Origin: CAZWEZ01 sp964632795
GTDB taxonomy: Bacteria; Pseudomonadota; Alphaproteobacteria; Rhodospirillales; 2-02-FULL-58-16
Length of the DNA: 5,850 nucleotides
Reading direction: 5' to 3'
NCBI GenBank assembly: GCA_964632795.1
Contig: CAZWEZ010000143.1
Location: 1-5,850, forward strand
The position numbers and the translations under genes were made by a program. The notes below the pieces were generated by a model. It did not search any database. It saw only the letters and a program-made list of their open reading frames with translations, and was not told where the DNA came from. Of the stretch, positions 1 through 5,773 are shown in pieces; within the stretch, counting starts at the first letter, position 1; every line of letters begins with the position of its first letter.

Positions 1-427
1 GGCGGGCGGCGGGGGCGGCCGGGTGGTGGCGGTGGACCTCGCCGAGATGGCGCCGCCGGCCGGGGCGACGGTGCTCAAGGCCGACGTCCTGGACCCGGCG
101 ACGCCGGAACTGCTGGCCGCGGCCCTGGGCGGCCCGGCCGACGTCGTGCTCAGCGACATGTCGCCCCCGGCGACCGGCCACCGGGCCACCGACCACATCC
201 GGATCGTCGCCCTGTGCGAGGCGGCGCTGGACCTCGCCTGCCGGGTGCTGGCCCCGGGCGGGTGCCTGGTCGCCAAGGCGCTGCAAGGCGGCGCGGCCAG
301 CGGCCTGGCGGCCGAGGCAAAGCGGATGTTCGCCTCGGTGCGCCACGCCAAGCCGCCGGCCAGCCGCCCCGACTCGTCCGAATTCTACCTCGTCGCCCAG
401 GGCTTCAAGGGCCGCCGCGAGAATTGA
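1..427 (+). CDS. rlmE: 23S rRNA (uridine 2'-O)-methyltransferase RlmE/FtsJ, 3' part
   Basis: C-terminal part of the heat-shock rRNA methyltransferase that uses S-adenosylmethionine to 2'-O-methylate a uridine in the 23S rRNA A-loop during late 50S assembly in the cytoplasm. The frame is already open at the left edge (first full codon at base 2), so the start and the first catalytic Lys of the family lie outside the window. Visible are the end of the Gly-rich AdoMet segment leading into VVAVDL (acidic Asp at 35-37), the SDMSP motif with the catalytic Asp (155-157), LAPGGCLVAK with the catalytic Lys (275-277), and SSEFYLVA with the catalytic Glu (380-382). The three visible members of the K-D-K-E tetrad are thus intact. 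The protein ends GFKGRREN with a TGA stop. The next gene, guaB, starts 69 bases downstream and has its own promoter. Nothing looks broken; only the window edge truncates it. Confidence 0.93.
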   Translation, partial: AGGGGGRVVAVDLAEMAPPAGATVLKADVLDPATPELLAAALGGPADVVLSDMSPPATGHRATDHIRIVALCEAALDLACRVLAPGGCLVAKALQGGAASGLAAEAKRMFASVRHAKPPASRPDSSEFYLVAQGFKGRREN

Positions 428-438
428 CCCCTTGCCCC

Positions 439-466
439 TTGGCAGGCGGGGATTCCTGTGTATGAT
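439..466 (+). promoter_or_regulatory. Probable sigma70-type promoter for guaB
   Basis: TTGGCA (439-444) and TATGAT (461-466) are separated by 16 bases, and each differs from the sigma70 consensus hexamer by one base. Transcription would start near 472-474 and give a leader of only about 24 bases, just enough for the guaB ribosome-binding site. It lies wholly in the 69-base rlmE-guaB gap, so guaB can be expressed independently of rlmE. The -35 box overlaps a small inverted repeat (TGCC-CCTT-GGCA, 433-444) that could form at the end of the rlmE message. Seen in sequence only. Confidence 0.6.
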
Positions 467-496
467 TGCCCGCCAACTCGGAGTTGAGGTGGCATC

Positions 497-1972
497 ATGG
501 AATTCAGAGAGGCGCTGACGTTCGACGACGTATTGCTGGCCCCCGCCGCCTCCGACGTGCTGCCCGCCGAAACCGACACCCGCACCCGCCTGACCCGGGA
601 CATCTCGATGGACATCCCCCTGGTCTCGGCGGCCATGGACACGGTCACCGAGAGCGGGCTGGCCATCGCCATGGCCCAGGCCGGGGGCCTCGGCGTCATC
701 CACAAGAACATGGAGCCCGAAGCCCAGGCGGCCGAGGTCCGCCAGGTCAAGAAGTTCGAATCGGGAATGGTCGTCGATCCGATCACCATCCCCCCCGAGG
801 CGGTGTTGTCCGACGCCCTGGAGATCATGAACACCAACCACTTCTCGGGCCTCCCGGTGGTCGAGCGCGGGAGCGACCGGCTGGTCGGCATCCTCACCAA
901 CCGCGACGTCCGCTTCGCCGAGAACGCCGCCCAACCGGTCAGCGAGCTGATGACCCGGCATTCCGCCGAATCTCCCCTGATCACGGTCCGCGAGGGGGTC
1001 GAGCGCGACGAGGCCAAGCGCATCCTCCATCAGCACCGGATCGAGAAGCTGCTGGTGGTCGACGACGACTTCCGCTGCATCGGCCTGATCACGGTGACCG
1101 ACATCGAGAAGGCGCAGCGCTTCCCCAACGCCTGCAAGGACGAGCAGGGACGCCTCCGGGTGGCCGCCGCCACCGGCGTCGGCGACCCCGGGGCGGCGCG
1201 CGCCGAGGCCCTGGCCGAGGCCGGCGTCGACGTCATCGTCGTCGACACCGCCCACGGCCATTCGCGGGGCGTCATCGAGGCCGTGGCGCGGATCAAGAAG
1301 ATCAGCAACTACACCCAGATCATGGCCGGCAACATCGCCACGCCCGAAGCCGCCGAGGCGCTGATCGAGGCCGGGGCCGACGCCATCAAGGTCGGCATCG
1401 GGCCGGGCACCATCTGCACCACGCGGATGGTCGCCGGGGTCGGCATGCCCCAGTTCACCGCCATCATCGAGGTCAGCGAGGCGTGCCGCCGCCACGACGT
1501 GCCGCTGATCGCCGACGGCGGCGTCAAGTACTCGGGCGACATCGCCAAGGCGATCGCCGCGGGCGCCGACACGGTAATGATCGGCGCCCTGCTCGCGGGC
1601 ACCGACGAAAGCCCCGGCGAGGTGTTCCTGTACCAGGGGCGGTCGTTCAAGTCCTACCGCGGCATGGGCTCGATCGGCGCCATGGCCCGGGGCTCGGCCG
1701 ACCGCTACTTCCAGCAGGAGGTCGCCAACGACCTCAAGCTGGTCCCCGAGGGCGTCGAGGGCCGGGTCCCCTACAAGGGGCCGGCGGGAACCGTCATCCA
1801 CCAGCTGGTCGGCGGCCTGCGCTCGGCGATGGGCTATACCGGCCAGCGGACCATCGCCGAGATGCAGTCGGGATGCACCTTCCGCCGCATCACCGCCTCG
1901 GGCCTGCGCGAGAGCCACGTCCACGACATCACCATCACCCGCGAGGCCCCCAACTACCGAAGCACCGACTGA
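497..1972 (+). CDS. guaB: Inosine-5'-monophosphate dehydrogenase
   Basis: Cytoplasmic enzyme that oxidises IMP to XMP with NAD+, the rate-limiting step from IMP to GMP. The product is 491 residues, the normal bacterial length. It opens with the family-typical FREALTFDDVLLAPA. The barrel is interrupted at about residues 94-210 by a tandem CBS pair, the nucleotide-binding regulatory module. The catalytic loop GIGPGTICTTR places the active Cys at 307; Thr stands before the ICTTR where Ser is more usual, a conservative change. Further signatures are VVDTAHGHS (248-256), IADGGVKYSGDIAKA (338-352) for IMP phosphate binding, YRGMGS (387-392), and the mobile-flap Arg-Tyr at 403-404. The ATG at 497 is supported by GAGG at 486-489 with 7-base spacing and by homology of the N-terminus. 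Codon use is strongly GC-biased. In many alphaproteobacteria guaB is followed by rsmB and/or guaA (recalled, not searched); here that order is not seen. Confidence 0.98.
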   Translation: MEFREALTFDDVLLAPAASDVLPAETDTRTRLTRDISMDIPLVSAAMDTVTESGLAIAMAQAGGLGVIHKNMEPEAQAAEVRQVKKFESGMVVDPITIPPEAVLSDALEIMNTNHFSGLPVVERGSDRLVGILTNRDVRFAENAAQPVSELMTRHSAESPLITVREGVERDEAKRILHQHRIEKLLVVDDDFRCIGLITVTDIEKAQRFPNACKDEQGRLRVAAATGVGDPGAARAEALAEAGVDVIVVDTAHGHSRGVIEAVARIKKISNYTQIMAGNIATPEAAEALIEAGADAIKVGIGPGTICTTRMVAGVGMPQFTAIIEVSEACRRHDVPLIADGGVKYSGDIAKAIAAGADTVMIGALLAGTDESPGEVFLYQGRSFKSYRGMGSIGAMARGSADRYFQQEVANDLKLVPEGVEGRVPYKGPAGTVIHQLVGGLRSAMGYTGQRTIAEMQSGCTFRRITASGLRESHVHDITITREAPNYRSTD

Positions 1973-1980
1973 GGGCGGCG

Positions 1981-2148
1981 ATGACCGGCAAGGTATTTCG
2001 GCCCTTCGACGCGCAAAAGTGGAATTGGCGTGGTTGGCGTCGAACCAGCGATCCCGGCAACCTGCTTGATTTGCGCCAAGCGCAGCTCAGGCAATCAACC
2101 AACTCTAACATTCAGGGTAGACCAATCATTGGAGACAGGCCAAAATAG
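1981..2148 (+). CDS. Unrecognised 55-codon frame after guaB, possibly a gene stub
   Basis: ATG at 1981, eight bases after the guaB stop, preceded by GAGGG (1971-1975) overlapping that stop with 5-base spacing. This is the arrangement expected of a translationally coupled operon gene. The frame runs MTGKVFRPFDAQKW and then becomes rich in Trp, Arg, Gln and Asn before stopping at TAG. I recognise no domain. Only the first few codons have the GC-rich look of guaB; the rest lies in compositionally different DNA with inverted and tandem repeats, which fits non-coding sequence read through from a genuine start. One reading is that the first codons are the remnant of a displaced gene downstream of guaB. 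Another is a chance frame. A functional small protein cannot be excluded. Confidence 0.22.
   Translation: MTGKVFRPFDAQKWNWRGWRRTSDPGNLLDLRQAQLRQSTNSNIQGRPIIGDRPK
2025..2042 (+). repeat. Tandem 9-mer, two copies
   Basis: TTGGCGTGG (2025-2033) is followed directly by TTGGCGTCG (2034-2042), one mismatch in nine. It lies just right of the composition change after guaB. The second copy is also part of the minus-strand T-arm-like sequence GGTTCGACGCC. Two copies are too few to call a functional iteron. Confidence 0.45.
2066..2098. repeat. Nested inverted repeat in the guaB-sel1 gap
   Basis: Outer arms TTGATT (2066-2071) and AATCAA (2093-2098) enclose an adjoining inner stem TGCGC-CAA-GCGCA (2072-2084) with a three-base loop, leaving an eight-base bulge on one side. 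Eleven pairs in a 33-base span suggest a real fold in DNA or RNA, on either strand. There is no T-run after it on either side, so it is not a standard intrinsic terminator. It is the most structured part of the 217-base gap between guaB and the Sel1 gene. Confidence 0.4.
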
Positions 2149-2176
2149 AATGCGAGCCCCGACATTAGATAGAATT

Positions 2177-2192
2177 GGGGAGAATTCCCGTG
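2177..2192 (+). promoter_or_regulatory. Ribosome-binding site deciding the GTG start of the Sel1 lipoprotein, inside a small hairpin
   Basis: GGGGAG (2177-2182) sits 7 bases before GTG (2190-2192) and selects this start over the in-frame TTG at 2175, which has no such site and would lengthen the signal peptide by five odd residues. GGGA (2178-2181) can pair with TCCC (2186-2189) around a GAAT loop, partly masking the Shine-Dalgarno sequence. At four pairs the stem is weak, so a regulatory role is only a possibility. Confidence 0.6.
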
Positions 2193-2885
2193 AACGCTAT
2201 TTATGGTTTAGCGGTAGCAACAATAGCATTCTCTTTAGCAGCCTGTACTGCTACCGATGCTCGGTTCGCGACTGGCCTTGAGGCCTATGAAAACGGTGAT
2301 TTTTCAATCGCCCTCGAAAATTGGATAGCGTCTGCAGACGAGGGGAACGCCAGCTCCCAGAATAGCCTCGGCTGGCTCTACGCCAACGGGCTTGGTGTAC
2401 CTCAAGACTACAAGTTGGCCGCGAAATGGTACACCTTGTCTGCCAAGCAGGGACTGGGTGGAGCGCAACTTAATCTGGCTCATCTTTACGACAACGGCCA
2501 GGGCGTGCCCAAGAATTACAGCGAGTCGGCGAAGTGGTATCGGCAAGCTGCTGAAAAGGGCTTTGCCGAAGCTCAAAGCAACCTCGGCATGATGTACAAG
2601 AGCGGCCAAGGAGTTCCCCAAAACTACGCCCAGGCGGCGAATTGGTTACTGCGCGCCGCCCGGCAGGGGATCCCGTCAGCCCAGAACAGCCTCGGCGTCA
2701 TGTATTTCAAAGGCCAGGGCGTAAAACAGGACGCCGAAAAAGCATCTTATTGGTTTGAGCTGGCAGTCCTGAATGGTCAGGTCGGGGCAGAGCATAACCG
2801 CGATTTTTCTCGGACCTTCCTGAGTGACGACCAAATCGCCAAGATCCTAAAGCAGATAGAGAAGTGGCAGCCGGTGCTTGAGTGA
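2190..2885 (+). CDS. Sel1-repeat (SLR) lipoprotein, exported
   Basis: A 231-residue protein. Residues 1-18 form a hydrophobic lipoprotein signal with lipobox LAAC (16-19). Cys19 is followed by Thr rather than Asp, so by the usual +2 rule the mature protein should be anchored in the outer membrane facing the periplasm. After a degenerate first unit (about 24-53) come four perfect 36-residue Sel1 repeats at 54-89, 90-125, 126-161 and 162-197, each with the pattern AQxxLGxxYxxGxGVxxxxxxAxxWxxxAAxxG. A short non-repeat tail of 34 residues follows. Sel1 repeats form alpha-helical solenoids that act as protein-protein adaptors; the partner cannot be told from sequence. GTG start chosen for its Shine-Dalgarno sequence and clean signal peptide. 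The codons are less GC-biased than in guaB, with TTA leucines near the start. It converges on the c-di-GMP enzyme gene with a 32-base gap. No convincing promoter was found, though TAGAAT occurs twice upstream (2146, 2170). Confidence 0.9.
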   Translation: MNAIYGLAVATIAFSLAACTATDARFATGLEAYENGDFSIALENWIASADEGNASSQNSLGWLYANGLGVPQDYKLAAKWYTLSAKQGLGGAQLNLAHLYDNGQGVPKNYSESAKWYRQAAEKGFAEAQSNLGMMYKSGQGVPQNYAQAANWLLRAARQGIPSAQNSLGVMYFKGQGVKQDAEKASYWFELAVLNGQVGAEHNRDFSRTFLSDDQIAKILKQIEKWQPVLE

Positions 2886-2904
2886 TCTACGCCAAGAGCA
2901 ATAC

Positions 2905-2918
2905 GGTGGCAGTCCGCC
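2905..2918. terminator. Possible weak hairpin between convergent genes
   Basis: GGTGG (2905-2909) and CCGCC (2914-2918) can pair around a CAGT loop, with one G-T wobble, in the 32-base gap between two convergent stop codons. On the plus strand it is followed by A/T-rich TAAATTATTAATT but no uninterrupted T-run, and the stem is only five pairs. The position is right for a bidirectional terminator; the sequence is weak support. Confidence 0.25.
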
Positions 2919-5746
2919 TAAATTATTAATTCATTCTCCACAGTTTTGTTGTCGGCGGAATCCGGCCTTAGGCCCCGTGGCGATTCCGTCAGCCATTTGT
3001 TTAAATCCTCGATAGATAGCGGGCGGCTGAACAGATACCCCTGACCGAGATCGCAGTTGAGGGAGGTAAGTAGCTGGCACGCCTCCTCGGTTTCAACCCC
3101 TTCGGCAATAACCGTCAGTCCCAGGTTGTGGGCCAGGCCTATGGTCGATTCTACGATCATTTTGTTGCTCTCGTTTTCAAGCATGGTGAGGACGAAACTC
3201 TTGTCGATTTTCAGTTCGTCCGCCGGCAGATCCTTGAGATAAGCCAGCGAAGAGTAGCCGGTGCCGAAGTCATCAATGGCAAGACGGACGCCGCACTCAT
3301 CAAGCGATCTGATGACCTTCATCGCGCACACCGGGTCGACCATGATCGCGCTTTCGGTAATTTCCAGGACCAACCAGTCCGCCGACAAGTCCCATTTGCT
3401 TATGAGTTGGCCTACGGTTTCCGAGAGTTTCATGTCTTGCAGACTGCGCGCCGAAAGATTAACCGCCACTTCGATCTCGAAACCATCGTTCCGCCACTTG
3501 GCGCACTGGCCTGCCGCCGTATCGAGCACCCAAAGGGTCAGCGGCTTGATTAATCCAGTCTGCTCCGCCAGTCCGATAAACTCGTCCGGCGGCAGGAATC
3601 CGTGCTTTGGGTGAGGCCAGCGCACCAGCGCCTCAACGCCGCTGATCCGGTTTCTCCCCAGGTTCACCTTGGGTTGGTAATGAAGGACCAGTTGCTCCTC
3701 CTCGATGGCGTGGCGCAATTCGCCGGTAAGCGTCAGGTGGCGGGAGCTGTGATGATCCTTTTCGGCGCTGTAGATGGCGAAACCGGACTGTTCTTCTTTG
3801 GCCATATACATCGCCGTGTCGGCCATTTGAATGAGCTTTGTGGTCTCGTCTCCATGCTCGGGGAACATGGCGATGCCGATGCTGGCGCTGATCTCGAATT
3901 TGAAATCCTTGAGCATAAACGGCTGTTCCATGGCCTCGTGTATCTTTACGGATATCCGGCAGGCGGCCTCAAGATCGGCGATCTCCGGAAGCAGCAACGC
4001 GAATTCATCTCCGCCGAGTCGCGCAATCGTATCCGATTCCCGCACCTGAGATTGGAGACGCAAGCCAACCTGTTTCAGCAGGAGGTCGCCGAAATGGTGT
4101 CCCAGGGTGTCATTGACCACCTTGAAACGATCAAGATCGATGAGCAATAGCGCGAGCGGTTTGCGAGAGCGCTGGGCGAAGGAGATAGCGTGATCCAAAC
4201 GGTTGAAGAGCAGGGTGCGGTTGGGAAGATCGGTTAAGGGGTCATGAAGGGCATGATGCTCGAGTTCTTTTTCCTGATTTTTGCGCTGAGTGATATCGCG
4301 GATGAAGGCGGTTAGAGACCGGCGGTCATCTATTTTGATTTCGGTGATCTCCGCTTCCACAGGGAAGATCCGACCGTCCTTGCTCCGCCCTTCCATCTCG
4401 TGTGAACCCTGGCCAACCCTGAAGAAATCCAATAGTTCTTCGTCCTTGCATTCTTCGCTCAACCCGGAAAAGAAATTACCCACGTGGCGGCCGACGGTTT
4501 CATCGGATGGGCAAGCAAACATTATTAGAGCAGCGGGATTGATAGACTCGATGACCCCCTTGTCGTCCATGGTGATGATACCGACTAAGCTGTTTTCCAC
4601 AACATTGCGCATCATCTCGTCCCTGCGCCGGATTTCGACGCCTTGGAATATCAGGCGCAATCCCTGCTGATCGATGCGGCGCACCAACGCAAAGGCATAA
4701 GTAAGAAAGATCAAGAGAATCCACGGCGTGGTGTCGATCAAAACCGGCGTTAAGGTTTGCGCCACAAGCGTCAGCGACCAGGAAAGGGCGGAAATCAGAA
4801 GGACAATGACCAAGCCACGCCGCCATGACCATTCGGCAAAACACGGTCCGAGAAACAGCGCCAACAGGAACGCCACGACGAGGATCGGCGCGGGTGCGAT
4901 CCGCAGCAGCGCCCGTCCTTGGGCGAGGGATTCGTATGCAATCGCCTGGATCAGCGTGCCGGAGACCACATGGTGAACAGGGACCGCCAGCTGGTTGCCA
5001 AGCTCCACGGCGGTAGCGCCGATGATGACCTGTTTGCCGGCGACGGCGGCGGCGTCGAAAGTTCCAAGCAGAATATCAACAAAAGAAATACGGGGGATCG
5101 ACGACAGCCGGATGCCGTAGTCGATGAAGAACGAACCGAACCCGGCTCCGACGCTGTTCGCCAGTGTAGCGGGCAGCGACGGAAACTCCTGCCCTTCCCA
5201 ACTTTCGCGCACGGCCATGCGGCGAAACAGTCCATCGGCCTCAGGTTGCATATTGATGAAGGCCAATTGCGTAAATTCACGGAACTCAGCAATGGGAAGC
5301 GAAAGCGTCAACTGGCGCTCGTCTTGGGCCGATTTCGAAAACTGCTTGAACAACGGGAGAATGACTTTGCCATCCGAGCGGGCCAACGCCCTTTGCAGCA
5401 TTTGATCTTCGTCCGGCACTGAAGGGGAGCTAAGATCGACGTTTAAAGCGATGTTCCGGGCGCCGGCGGCGAAAAGTTCATCCAGCGCCACGGCGTAAAG
5501 ACCGCGCGGCCAGGGCCAAACTTCGATCTCAGTCAAACTCGTTGGGTCGATTTCGACGACAACAAGGTCGCCACTTGCGTCGCGCTGGGCCAGTTGGAAG
5601 CGCAGATCCGTCAATTTGTATTCGACGAAGTCCAGCCCCCCCCAAAGGTAGAAGGCCGCCACCGCCACGAAAATAACGAGATGGGGTATCCGTCGCTTAA
5701 GCTTGTGTCCAAATCCCAGCAGTTGGGTAATGGTGACAGCCTTCAT
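2918..5746 (-). CDS. CHASE2-PAS-GGDEF-EAL bifunctional cyclic-di-GMP enzyme, inner membrane
   Basis: A 942-residue membrane sensor. Layout: membrane helix at about 21-38; periplasmic CHASE2 sensor at about 41-280 (with DLVVVEID and DYGIRL); three clustered helices at about 284-303, 311-333 and 337-355; PAS domain 374-490 ending in the linker RDITQRK; GGDEF domain about 497-660; EAL domain about 672-920. The cyclase site is intact: GGDEF at 578-582 (bases 4001-4015), metal Asp537, DLDRFKVVND, plus the inhibitory I-site RESD (569-572) five residues before GGDEF, so product feedback is expected. The phosphodiesterase site is also intact: EAL at 705-707 (bases 3626-3634), Asn763, Glu795, DDFGTGYSS (825-833), Lys846, AEGVE (881-885) and Gln902. 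It should therefore both make (from GTP) and break c-di-GMP, with the balance set by the CHASE2 and PAS inputs; neither ligand is known. The ATG at 5746 lacks a clear Shine-Dalgarno sequence. It lies 27 bases after a Gly/Gln-repeat gene, probably its operon partner. Which activity dominates cannot be read from sequence. Confidence 0.97.
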   Translation of the reverse strand: MKAVTITQLLGFGHKLKRRIPHLVIFVAVAAFYLWGGLDFVEYKLTDLRFQLAQRDASGDLVVVEIDPTSLTEIEVWPWPRGLYAVALDELFAAGARNIALNVDLSSPSVPDEDQMLQRALARSDGKVILPLFKQFSKSAQDERQLTLSLPIAEFREFTQLAFINMQPEADGLFRRMAVRESWEGQEFPSLPATLANSVGAGFGSFFIDYGIRLSSIPRISFVDILLGTFDAAAVAGKQVIIGATAVELGNQLAVPVHHVVSGTLIQAIAYESLAQGRALLRIAPAPILVVAFLLALFLGPCFAEWSWRRGLVIVLLISALSWSLTLVAQTLTPVLIDTTPWILLIFLTYAFALVRRIDQQGLRLIFQGVEIRRRDEMMRNVVENSLVGIITMDDKGVIESINPAALIMFACPSDETVGRHVGNFFSGLSEECKDEELLDFFRVGQGSHEMEGRSKDGRIFPVEAEITEIKIDDRRSLTAFIRDITQRKNQEKELEHHALHDPLTDLPNRTLLFNRLDHAISFAQRSRKPLALLLIDLDRFKVVNDTLGHHFGDLLLKQVGLRLQSQVRESDTIARLGGDEFALLLPEIADLEAACRISVKIHEAMEQPFMLKDFKFEISASIGIAMFPEHGDETTKLIQMADTAMYMAKEEQSGFAIYSAEKDHHSSRHLTLTGELRHAIEEEQLVLHYQPKVNLGRNRISGVEALVRWPHPKHGFLPPDEFIGLAEQTGLIKPLTLWVLDTAAGQCAKWRNDGFEIEVAVNLSARSLQDMKLSETVGQLISKWDLSADWLVLEITESAIMVDPVCAMKVIRSLDECGVRLAIDDFGTGYSSLAYLKDLPADELKIDKSFVLTMLENESNKMIVESTIGLAHNLGLTVIAEGVETEEACQLLTSLNCDLGQGYLFSRPLSIEDLNKWLTESPRGLRPDSADNKTVENELII

Positions 5747-5773
5747 TGGCAGTTTTTTTTTACCTATTTCCCA
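5747..5773 (-). promoter_or_regulatory. 27-base intergenic leader with an A9 tract before the CHASE2 gene
   Basis: Read on the minus strand, the gap after the upstream TAA stop contains an uninterrupted run of nine A (5753-5761) and then CTGCCA before the ATG. No GGAG-like site lies at normal spacing; the nearest GG is about 16 bases away. Initiation may rely on the A-rich leader (known to favour ribosomal protein S1 binding) or on coupling to the upstream gene. The upstream stop overlaps an ATG (TAATG) that opens a five-codon frame, MGNR then TAA. Confidence 0.4.

Noticed and set aside
428..451. Possible intrinsic terminator after rlmE (C4, TGCC/GGCA, G4)
   Set aside because: The stem needs a bulge and a wobble and no T-run follows; the promoter explanation of the same bases is stronger.
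385..1650. Three long minus-strand open frames opposite guaB
   Set aside because: Open only because GC-rich coding DNA has few stops on the opposite strand; no recognisable protein, no ribosome-binding sites noted.
466..1980. Very long plus-strand open frame overlapping guaB in another register, rich in Arg, Gly, His and Pro
   Set aside because: It is the offset reading of GC-rich guaB codons, with low-complexity composition and no domain; guaB explains the same bases fully.
2129..2175. Promoter for the Sel1 gene using TTGGAG (2129) with TAGAAT (2146 or 2170)
   Set aside because: Spacers of 11 and 35 bases are outside the workable range, and no other convincing -35 box was found.
2175..2189. 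TTG at 2175 as the start of the Sel1 protein
   Set aside because: It lies at the Shine-Dalgarno sequence itself and adds an atypical N-terminus; GTG at 2190 has ideal spacing and gives a clean lipoprotein signal.
1990..2885. Insertion sequence or transposon to explain the composition break
   Set aside because: No transposase frame, terminal inverted repeats or target duplication could be found in the window.
3128..4150. Plus-strand open frames opposite the GGDEF-EAL gene
   Set aside because: Antisense shadows of an unambiguous 942-residue enzyme; no domain content.
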